From Dehalococcoidia bacterium (GTDB taxonomy: Bacteria; Chloroflexota; Dehalococcoidia; Dehalococcoidales; RBG-16-60-22): 10,610 bases of DNA. The position numbers and the translations under genes are program-made. Below are positions 1 through 5,905 of the stretch, piece after piece; position 1 is the stretch's first letter; every line of letters begins with the position of its first letter. The DNA is taken from contig JABMRL010000124.1 in assembly GCA_013202615.1 (NCBI GenBank), forward strand, positions 1-10,610, in the 5' to 3' direction. Under the pieces are notes generated by a model, which had not been told where the DNA came from, ran no database searches, and saw nothing but the letters and a program-made list of their open reading frames with translations.

Positions 1-330
1 CAGAGTCGTCCTGAAGGCGAGGTCCATCGCCTGGCTGGAGCCGACGGTGATGACGATTTCGGTTTCCGGGTCATATTTTATGCCGTAGAGCTTTTCCAGA
101 TGGCTGGCAACGGCTTCTCGCAGTTCGAGGAATCCCGCCGTAGGTGTATAACTGGTGATACCCTTCTTCATAGCTTCAATGCCGGCCTCACAGATATGCC
201 AGGGCGTGGGGAAATCAGGCTCACCGACACTCAGTGAAATGCCGCCTTCCAGAGAGTGAAACAGGTTTAAAAATTTGGCAAAGCCGACGTCGGACACTCT
301 GGCCACGCGCTCCGCGATTCTTTTTTTCAT
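1..330 (-). CDS. Fold-type I PLP-dependent aminotransferase (N-terminal 110 codons, partial)
   Basis: This is the N-terminal part of an aspartate/aromatic-type (class I/II) aminotransferase; the rest lies beyond the left edge. The translation begins MKKRIAERVARVSDVGFAKF. It contains the family substrate-binding segment SLSVGEPDFPTP (about residues 32-43), the YTPTAGFLELREA segment (about 63-75) and EIVITVGSSQAMDLA near residues 91-105, where the cofactor-phosphate loop begins. The PLP lysine is outside the window, so the substrate cannot be assigned. I chose the ATG at 330, preceded by AAAGGG eight bases upstream. An in-frame ATG at 354 (adding MSAERVTG) also has a GGAAGG about 11 bases upstream and is a real alternative. 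The gene has its own promoter candidate at 440-468 and is separated from dctM by a terminator. It is therefore probably not part of the TRAP operon. Confidence 0.85.
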   Translation of the reverse strand, partial: MKKRIAERVARVSDVGFAKFLNLFHSLEGGISLSVGEPDFPTPWHICEAGIEAMKKGITSYTPTAGFLELREAVASHLEKLYGIKYDPETEIVITVGSSQAMDLAFRTTL

Positions 331-439
331 TCCGGTCACCCTTTCTGCAGACATCGTTATTTGTTCCTTCCCGTCGCGATTATATGGTGCACCGTATCAG
401 TGAAATTTACGAATGTGCGATTATTTTTGCACCGTTAAG

Positions 440-468
440 ATTATAATGTCAGGCGTAGGAAATGACAA
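440..468 (-). promoter_or_regulatory. Sigma70-type promoter for the left-edge aminotransferase
   Basis: Read on the minus strand, TTGTCA (463-468, 5 of 6 consensus) and a perfect TATAAT (440-445) are separated by 17 bases. Transcription would start near 433 and give a leader of about 80-100 nt. The word TGCACCGT occurs at 428-435, just downstream of the -10, and again at 388-395. The second copy lies partly within the palindrome GGTGCACC (386-393). These could be operator half-sites, but that is speculation. Confidence 0.6.
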
Positions 469-559
469 CACGAAGATGATGCGATTGTTTGAGAACTCTT
501 GGCACTGAAAAGAGGCTGTCCCCCGATGAAAGCCGGGTAATTCTCGTACGCAAAAGAGG

Positions 560-586
560 AACCGCCCCGATAAAATCGGGGCGGTT
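560..586 (-). terminator. Intrinsic terminator after dctM
   Basis: A perfect 12-bp inverted repeat (560-571 with 575-586, stem AACCGCCCCGAT) has a 3-nt loop and begins 25 nt past the dctM stop codon. On the minus strand it is followed by TCCTCTTTTG, a modest U-rich tail. The position and stem strength fit the end of the dctPQM transcript and separation from the aminotransferase promoter downstream. Confidence 0.7.
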
Positions 587-611
587 ATTTGGGCAGAGAT
601 TTCTATTACTG

Positions 612-1955
612 TTAGAAGCCGCGTATCATCTGCCCTGGTAGCCAGAGGATTATCTGGGGGAAGATGATGCACAGTGCCAGCGCAGTCACGATGAGGATAA
701 TAAAAGGCCATACCCCACGGATGATGTCACCCGTGGTTACCCCAAGAGATGGGTCAGCGGCACCGCGGAGGTAGAAGATAGCGTAGGCGAAGGGAGGGGT
801 CAGGAAAGACGTCTGCAGGTTAATGCATATCATCATGGCAAACCAGAGCTTGTCAAAACCGAGCTCTGCGCCAATCGGTGAGATTATGGGAATGATAATG
901 AACAGTATCCCCAGCCAGTCGATAAAATAGCCCAGCAGGAAAACGACGAACATGATAATGGCGAAGATGCCCCACTTCCCGCCGGGGGCGCTCAGAATGA
1001 TCTCTTTCACGATATCGCCGCCGCCGCCGCGCATAAATATGCCGACGAAGGCGAAAGCGGTGGCACCGACCAGCAGTACCATCCCGGTGACCTTTATCGT
1101 CTCGGTCATGGTATTCTTAAGGATTTTAAAGTTGAACTGGCGGTAAGCGATGGCCATAAGCGTGGCGGCAAGAGCACCGACGGCGGCAGCCTCGGTGGGG
1201 GTAGCGATACCCATGAAAATACTGCCCAGCACCGCCAGGATAAGTACCACTGGCGGCACCATGGAGGTGAGCAGGTCCCAGGATTTCTTCCCCCAGGAGA
1301 CCGCCCTTTCCTCTAAAGGCACGGAGGGTGCTATTTCTTTCTGTAAGAAACAGCGTATGGCGATGTAGCCGCAGTATAATCCGGAAAGCATGAACCCGGG
1401 GATAAAGGCGGCAAAGAACAGCTTGCCTACCGAGATTTGTGCCATTGGCCCGTAGATTACCAGCATGATGCTGGGAGGAATCAGTATGCCCAGGGTGCCG
1501 CCGGCACATACCGCACCGCTGGCCAGAGCCTTATTGTAACCTCGATTTATCATGGCGGGTAGGGCGATGATGGTCAGCGCCGTGACCGAAGCGCCGATGA
1601 TGCCGACACAGGCGGCCAGGATGGTGCCGAGTAGCACGGTGACTATGGCCAGCCCACCCCTGAAACCGCTGAGCCACAGATACATGGCGGCAAACATTTT
1701 TTCGGTTATGCCCGAGTACCCCAGCATGATGCCCAGGAAGATGAAACCCGGCGCCGCCATGAGGACATAGTTATTCAGCAAGCCAAAAACACGGTGGTAG
1801 ATGACTTCCAGTGCGATAATTGGCCCGAACATGGCGATTCCCATGACGATGCCCATACCACCGACCACGATGGCCAGGGGATAGCCAAGCATGACGAAAA
1901 GCAGGATACCACCGAGCATGGCTATAGTGACTATCTCTGGGCTAATATCAATCAT
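612..1955 (-). CDS. dctM: TRAP transporter large permease subunit (DctM family)
   Basis: This is the membrane channel of a tripartite ATP-independent periplasmic (TRAP) transporter, which imports organic acids using an ion gradient. At 447 residues it is slightly longer than the usual size of about 425. It is almost wholly hydrophobic with many membrane segments. Family signatures are visible: AGGTLGILIPPSIMLVIYG (about 151-169), GIATPTEAAAVGA (249-261), GYFIDWLGILFIIIPI (342-357) and LQTSFLTPPFAYAIFYLRG (380-398). The last two resemble the large permeases of the mannitol/chloroaromatic-compound TRAP group. Its ATG overlaps the TGA of dctQ by the 4-base ATGA at 1952-1955, so the two are translationally coupled. 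A strong hairpin terminator follows the stop codon. The substrate is not determined by this subunit. Confidence 0.95.
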   Translation of the reverse strand: MIDISPEIVTIAMLGGILLFVMLGYPLAIVVGGMGIVMGIAMFGPIIALEVIYHRVFGLLNNYVLMAAPGFIFLGIMLGYSGITEKMFAAMYLWLSGFRGGLAIVTVLLGTILAACVGIIGASVTALTIIALPAMINRGYNKALASGAVCAGGTLGILIPPSIMLVIYGPMAQISVGKLFFAAFIPGFMLSGLYCGYIAIRCFLQKEIAPSVPLEERAVSWGKKSWDLLTSMVPPVVLILAVLGSIFMGIATPTEAAAVGALAATLMAIAYRQFNFKILKNTMTETIKVTGMVLLVGATAFAFVGIFMRGGGGDIVKEIILSAPGGKWGIFAIIMFVVFLLGYFIDWLGILFIIIPIISPIGAELGFDKLWFAMMICINLQTSFLTPPFAYAIFYLRGAADPSLGVTTGDIIRGVWPFIILIVTALALCIIFPQIILWLPGQMIRGF

Positions 1956-2458
1956 AGCTCTTCATCCCTCACCAGAAAATAGATGTCACGGTAGAGCGTG
2001 GCAATACCCTGGAGGGCAAACAAAACAAAGCCAATAAAGATGGCGGTTCGTACCGGGCCCATTATGGGATACCACCAGCTAAACAGGTTCTTCTCATTGG
2101 TTTCCCAGGCAAACCACATCCAGTTCCAGCCGGCGTAGACAAGCAGACCGATAAGCGGCAGGAGAAAGAGCAGGGCGCAAACCACGTCGATGGTAAGCTT
2201 GGCCCACGTTGGCAGGTGGGTGTAAAGAACATCCACCCTGATGTGGCGGCGGTTGAGGTGGACAAAGCCGAAGGAAAGGGCATACATGGAGGCCGCGGTC
2301 ATGACGGCCGTTATCGGCAGTGTTGTCGTCGGGTGGTTAAGCACATACCTCATAAACACCTCAATACAGATGATAGCGATAATGAGGACGGAAAGCCACC
2401 TCACTGCCATGCCCACCCTGTCATTAAGACGGTCTATCGCTTTAATTATCCTTCTCAT
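1952..2458 (-). CDS. dctQ: TRAP transporter small permease subunit (DctQ family)
   Basis: This is the small membrane subunit that pairs with DctM. It has 168 residues and four hydrophobic segments at about 19-38, 50-68, 88-109 and 136-154, the usual DctQ topology. The conserved motif after the second segment is present as HLNRRHIRVDVLY (67-79). The N-terminus RRIIKAIDRLNDRVGMAVRWL is typical, so I keep the ATG at 2458. Its Shine-Dalgarno is weak (GAAAG about 13 nt upstream), which suits low expression relative to the binding protein. The gene lies 104 nt after dctP, with a stable hairpin between them, and overlaps dctM by 4 nt. Confidence 0.92.
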   Translation of the reverse strand: MRRIIKAIDRLNDRVGMAVRWLSVLIIAIICIEVFMRYVLNHPTTTLPITAVMTAASMYALSFGFVHLNRRHIRVDVLYTHLPTWAKLTIDVVCALLFLLPLIGLLVYAGWNWMWFAWETNEKNLFSWWYPIMGPVRTAIFIGFVLFALQGIATLYRDIYFLVRDEEL

Positions 2459-2495
2459 TTTCTGTTTTAATCTTTCAAATTTTATCCTTTACCAT

Positions 2496-2527
2496 GCCCC
2501 GCTCCGGGCTTAGCTCCGGAGCGGGGC
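2496..2527 (-). repeat. Intercistronic hairpin between dctP and dctQ
   Basis: A perfect 12-bp inverted repeat (2496-2507 with 2516-2527, GCCCCGCTCCGG arm) has an 8-nt loop and begins 35 nt after the dctP stop. On the minus strand the hairpin is followed by CATGGTAAAGG with no U-tract, so it does not look like a complete intrinsic terminator. It may protect the 3' end of the dctP message or cause partial attenuation, so that the binding protein is made in excess of the permeases. That role is inferred. Confidence 0.65.
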
Positions 2528-2562
2528 TAAATTGAATTTGGCTGTCGGTAGCTAACCGGGCT

Positions 2563-3759
2563 TTACTTGAATGACCATTTGGCCCAGGAAGGAAGCCCGT
2601 ACAAATCATTCCAGTTCTTGGCAAAATCACGCTGGGACTGCGCTACCTCCATAAATCCGGCGTCCTTGGCCATCTCTTCATCGATGTATTTTATGGCCTC
2701 TTTACCGAACGCCTCCACTATTACCTCGGGCAGAGGCTGCACGATGTTCCCGTAGTCTCTGAAGTTCTGGAGCGCTTCGACATCGCCGGCGATGAGCTGG
2801 TTATGGTAGTCCCATGTCTCCGCCACGCCCATGTCCTCAATGAGGACCTTGAGGTGGTCGGGCAGCGCCTCAAACACGCTCCGCTTCAGCAGAAACATAT
2901 AGACCTCGGTGGGCGCCCGTACCGGGCACATATAGATGTACTTGCCCACTTCATTCAGGCCCATTTCCCAGTCAAAGCGTGGGGAACTGCATTCGTAGGC
3001 GTCAATGAGGCCGCGTTGCATGGCTTCGAAGACTTCGCCCAGGGGCATGAAGAGCGGGCCGACGCCCATGCGGCCGAGGACGGTGCCACCGTCACCGGAG
3101 CATCGCATCTTTATCCCATCCAGGTCGGCGACGGTATTCAACTCCTTTTGAAAGTGGCCGAATATCTCGGGTGGCCCGGCGAAACCAGTACCAGGAGGAA
3201 AGTATAAATCCCACCCCAGTGTCTCGAACCACTTGTTGGCTATGTCACAACCCTCGTTGTCAAGCCATATCTGGAGCTGTTCCGGAGGCATGCCGGCTAC
3301 CGGCTGAATGATATAGCCGCCCCACGGTATGTCGCCTCTCATATAGCCGCCGCCGCTGCCGGCCCAGTCAAGCACGCCGGTCTGAAGAGCCTTGTGCTCT
3401 TCGGTTGCCGGGCAGATGGCGCCGGCGGGGTGAGCTTTCATGATAAGCTGTCCCTGACTGGCGATTTCAATTCGCTTGGCTAAATTCTCCATACCCCAGG
3501 TTACCGGCATTCCGGCGGGCAGGGAGGACTGTCCTATCAAAGTGATTACTTCTGCCGGTGCAGCTGGGGCTGGTGATGGTGCTGGAGTGGGAGCTGGTGC
3601 AGGAGCTGGAGCCGGTGCTGGTGCTGGAGCTGGAGCTGGTGCAGGGGCTGGAGCTGGAGTGGGAGCTGGTGTGGGAGCTGGTGCCGCACAGCCGGCGACG
3701 ATGACGCTGCAGATAAGTACCAGTACCAGAACTGCGGTAATTATTCTTCCTTTCTTCAT
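2563..3759 (-). CDS. dctP: TRAP transporter substrate-binding lipoprotein (DctP family)
   Basis: This is the extracytoplasmic solute receptor of the TRAP system, 398 residues long. A lipoprotein signal peptide ends in the lipobox VAGC with Cys24. A low-complexity Ala/Pro linker follows (about 25-69), then the DctP domain from about residue 71. The segment DLDGIKMRCSGDGGTVLGRMGV (213-233) contains the family arginine (Arg219) that binds the substrate carboxylate. PLGEVFEAMQRGLIDAYE (239-256) is also typical. The spacing and the WGMENLAKRI start resemble 2-oxoacid/monocarboxylate receptors such as TakP, so a 2-oxo or hydroxy acid is a reasonable guess, not a proof. The ribosome site is very strong (GAGGAGGAG, 4-5 nt before ATG). 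The lipid anchor and linker imply tethering at the cell surface. It is the first gene of dctPQM. Confidence 0.95.
   Translation of the reverse strand: MKKGRIITAVLVLVLICSVIVAGCAAPAPTPAPTPAPAPAPAPAPAPAPAPAPAPAPTPAPSPAPAAPAEVITLIGQSSLPAGMPVTWGMENLAKRIEIASQGQLIMKAHPAGAICPATEEHKALQTGVLDWAGSGGGYMRGDIPWGGYIIQPVAGMPPEQLQIWLDNEGCDIANKWFETLGWDLYFPPGTGFAGPPEIFGHFQKELNTVADLDGIKMRCSGDGGTVLGRMGVGPLFMPLGEVFEAMQRGLIDAYECSSPRFDWEMGLNEVGKYIYMCPVRAPTEVYMFLLKRSVFEALPDHLKVLIEDMGVAETWDYHNQLIAGDVEALQNFRDYGNIVQPLPEVIVEAFGKEAIKYIDEEMAKDAGFMEVAQSQRDFAKNWNDLYGLPSWAKWSFK
3553..3687 (-). repeat. Hexamer repeat encoding the Ala-Pro linker of DctP
   Basis: On the plus strand this stretch is made of repeated GCTGGT/GCTGGA/GCTGGG-type hexamers. 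It encodes roughly 45 residues of alternating Ala and Pro with a few Thr and Ser, directly after the lipobox cysteine. Such simple repeats can change length by slippage. The unit preserves the reading frame, so length variants would remain functional. Confidence 0.9.
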
Positions 3760-4227
3760 TTACTCCTCCTCAGAGAATTTTTAATCCAGCTATCCATTGG
3801 TTTGTTTTGAAATTTATCACCCCCTTTTATTCTTTTGGGCATTCGCCCTGAATCTTGATTCTGGCAATGTAAATATATCATTCAACGAAAATAATAATGC
3901 TGAAAATTGAAGAGAGTTGGCTGCTATTGAACTTGCTGCTCGGGGGATACTAATTACCCAAAAAGGTAAAGAATTCTGTTCAGTGGGGGACTCAGCGTGG
4001 TGCTCCGAACTCTCACCCGGTGGAACCCGCGCCCGTCTTCGGTGACGCATTTGAACCGTCCACCAGTTTCATTGAGCCCGCGTGACATCAGGCGATTATT
4101 TTGGGCAATATCATTGTTCCCTTTAAGCGTCCGCTCCTTTCGCCCGAAGGCTTTAAATTATCCTCTGACTGTAGATGCAAACGAAAGGTGGATATTGCCT
4201 GATATTCAATTGTGAATTGCTGCAATT
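3760..4227. other. Long non-coding stretch upstream of dctP, no convincing gene
   Basis: No intact gene is recognised. Weak open frames exist on both strands (minus 3817-4050; plus about 3797-4033, interrupted by a TGA near 3906). None has a good ribosome site or a product I recognise, so they may be decayed coding sequence or chance. Local inverted repeats include GGGC-4-GCCC (3837-3848) and GAATC-2-GATTC (3850-3861). If the promoter at 4228-4236 is used, this stretch would be a dctP leader of about 460 nt. I see no known riboswitch class in it. Confidence 0.4.
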
Positions 4228-4236
4228 ATTATAGCA
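4215..4236 (-). promoter_or_regulatory. Possible extended -10 promoter with adjacent palindrome, upstream of dctPQM
   Basis: On the minus strand TGCTATAAT (4228-4236) is a perfect extended -10 element. It abuts a perfect palindrome AATTGC-T-GCAATT (4215-4227) that would cover the start site, a natural place for a repressor. A TTGACA word at 4242-4247 is only 8 nt away, too close to act as its -35. There is no close -35 match at the correct distance. The assignment to dctPQM is by orientation only. Confidence 0.35.
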
Positions 4237-4444
4237 CGGCCTGTCAAGTATATATAGAGATAAAAAAGAAAAAAAATGATATTTATCGTAATGTAAGGAT
4301 GATAAAGGGCCCGGACGTCTGAATTAAGCCTCTCACACCGCCCGATCCAGAAAGAGAAGGGACAACATCCTGATATATAGGACGCGCTGGTCAGCAGTAT
4401 CGTTACTGTAACGTCCGTCACGGTATTGTCAGGTAGTATAGGGC

Positions 4445-4469
4445 AAAAAAGCGGGCAGGTAAATACCTG
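4445..4469 (-). terminator. Weak intrinsic terminator candidate for the operon that ends at 4675
   Basis: A perfect 6-bp inverted repeat CAGGTA (4456-4461) / TACCTG (4464-4469) is followed on the minus strand, after CCCGC, by six Ts (4445-4450). The stem is short and the loop is only 2 nt unless the inner pairs open. It lies about 200 nt past the aminotransferase stop codon, so it is only a candidate. Confidence 0.35.
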
Positions 4470-4471
4470 AT

Positions 4472-4672
4472 TTGAATTACTCCAAGCTGACGGGCGGCCT
4501 CGACCGGGGAATCGTGGGGTTGAGATATAAGACGTTGCGGCAGATATATGAGGAGAGAAGGCCTCTCTACTTCAAATACGCCGATATCGTAATCGATTAC
4601 CGGGTAAAAGAGCCGGACGAAATAATCGCCGAGATACTAAAGAGCTATCGCCAGTTCGGCAAGGGAAATTAA
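4472..4672 (+). pseudogene. Shikimate kinase C-terminal remnant
   Basis: The 66-codon frame encodes LRYKTLRQIYEERRPLYFKYADIVID followed by a helix EPDEIIAEILKSYRQF. This matches the C-terminal end of shikimate kinases (the ERxPLY...AD...D pattern after the lid). The P-loop, the shikimate-binding arginines and the lid, about the first 110 residues, are absent. The frame is closed by TAA at 4460-4462, and neither the preceding 300 bases nor other frames show the missing part. The only start is TTG (4472) with no clear ribosome site. I call it a remnant. A short expressed protein of unknown role is less likely. Its stop codon lies 2 nt from the convergent stop of the aminotransferase at 4675. 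The family assignment is by motif only. Confidence 0.5.
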
Positions 4673-4674
4673 CC

Positions 4675-5868
4675 TTATTTCCGAAGTGACTGTACCGCCG
4701 CTTTGATTCCAGCGCCGGTCTCCGTCTTGTAGCCTTCTTCCGCCAGCAGTTTCTCCAGTGCGGAGAGGATGAGCAATACGTTCTGTTCGGTGGAGGCATA
4801 GCCCATAAGCCCGATGCGCCAGACCTTACCCTTCAATGTTCCCAGCCCGCCACCGATTTCGATGCTGTAGTCGCTGAGGAGGCGCTGCCGTATCCGGGCA
4901 TCGTCAATGCCATCCGGAATGTGGACTGTGGTCAATGTGTTGAGGCGGTAGCCGGGCGGGACGTGCATTGTGAGCCCTATCGCCTCCAGACCAGCCTGAA
5001 GCGCGGCGCCATGCCTGGCATGACGCTGGATGCGTGCCTCCAAACCTTCCTCGGCGACGAGCGCCAGCGCCTCGTGCAGGGCGTAGAACATGCAGGCGGG
5101 TGCCGTGTGATGATAGGCTCGCTGGCCTTTGTCCCTTATCCAGTACGTGGAGAGCAGGGATAAGTCAAGATAGTAGCTTGGTATAGCATGAGAGCGGTTC
5201 GGGATGGTGTCCATGGCCTTCTGGCTGACGGTGATGGGGGACAGCCCGGGCGGGCAGCTGAGGCACTTCTGAGAGCAGCTGTAGCAGATGTCAACGCCCC
5301 AGTCGTCCACCGCCAGCTCGTGTCCTCCCAGAGACGTAACCGCATCCACCAGGAACAGCGCCTCATGCTGCTTCGCCAATTGAGCAGCTTCGGTGAGCGG
5401 TTGGAGAACGCCGGTGGAGGTCTCGGCGTGGACCAGTGCCAGCAGCTTCACTTTTTTCCGGGATTTAAGGGCGGCTTCGATTGCCTCGGGCTCAATGATG
5501 CGGCCCCACTCGGCATCCAGCTGGATAACCTCCGCACCGCAGCGCAGGGCTATGTTTATCATCCGGTCGGCAAAGAACCCGTTATTCGCGATGACGGCAA
5601 CGTCACCCGGTTCCAGGAAATTGCAGAGGCCGGCTTCCATACCCGCCGAACCGGTGGCCGAGATGGGGAAGGTGAGCTTGTTCTCGGTCCGGAAAAGGTA
5701 GCGCAGGAGGCTCATGGTGTCTTCCATGATGGTGTAAAAATATGGGTCCATATGCCCGAGCACGGGTGCCATCATAGCCTGCTGGACGTGGGGGTGGACA
5801 TTGCTGGGGCCGGGACCGAGGAGAATACGTTGCGGGGGTTTAATTTCCTGATATGGAATACCGGGCAT
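4675..5868 (-). CDS. Serine/alanine-glyoxylate-type aminotransferase (class V)
   Basis: This is a 397-residue PLP enzyme of the alanine-glyoxylate / serine-glyoxylate / serine-pyruvate aminotransferase family. Visible features are the N-terminal LLGPGPSNVHPHV (16-28), the phosphate loop ATGSAGMEA (71-79), VDAVTSLGG with the PLP-ring Asp175, and SCSQKCLSCPPGLSP with the Schiff-base Lys201. YHHTAP (252-257) and VWRIGLMG with the carboxylate-binding Arg351 are also present. Members move the amino group of serine, alanine or a ureido-amine to glyoxylate or pyruvate; the exact donor cannot be read from sequence. The start is the ATG at 5868, because GAGGTG lies 7 nt upstream (5876-5881). An in-frame TTG at 5874 is too close to that site. 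It follows the GcvT-SHMT gene by 37 nt, so serine made there could be converted to hydroxypyruvate, with glyoxylate becoming glycine (inference). Confidence 0.9.
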   Translation of the reverse strand: MPGIPYQEIKPPQRILLGPGPSNVHPHVQQAMMAPVLGHMDPYFYTIMEDTMSLLRYLFRTENKLTFPISATGSAGMEAGLCNFLEPGDVAVIANNGFFADRMINIALRCGAEVIQLDAEWGRIIEPEAIEAALKSRKKVKLLALVHAETSTGVLQPLTEAAQLAKQHEALFLVDAVTSLGGHELAVDDWGVDICYSCSQKCLSCPPGLSPITVSQKAMDTIPNRSHAIPSYYLDLSLLSTYWIRDKGQRAYHHTAPACMFYALHEALALVAEEGLEARIQRHARHGAALQAGLEAIGLTMHVPPGYRLNTLTTVHIPDGIDDARIRQRLLSDYSIEIGGGLGTLKGKVWRIGLMGYASTEQNVLLILSALEKLLAEEGYKTETGAGIKAAVQSLRK

Positions 5869-5905
5869 TGCCAATCACCTCATAAAATATTCTTGGACGG
5901 GGGCC

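Noticed and set aside
3476..3784. Plus-strand frame encoding a Gly-Ala repeat
   Set aside because: It is the reverse complement of the DctP Ala-Pro linker and signal peptide region, an artefact of the repeat.
4014..4046. GGTGGAACCCGCG on the plus strand, similar to the T-box antiterminator core
   Set aside because: It has an extra C compared with GGGTGGNACCGCG. There is no following terminator stem with a U-tract, no specifier region was recognised, and no aminoacyl-tRNA synthetase or amino-acid gene lies downstream on that strand.
4050..4075. tRNA-like T arm on the minus strand (GACGGTTCAAATGCGTC)
   Set aside because: One stem pair fails, and no anticodon arm, D arm or acceptor stem can be built around it.
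4228..4247. TTGACA and TATAAT on the minus strand as a consensus promoter
   Set aside because: The hexamers are only 8 nt apart, so they cannot work as a normal -35/-10 pair. Only the extended -10 is retained, with low confidence.
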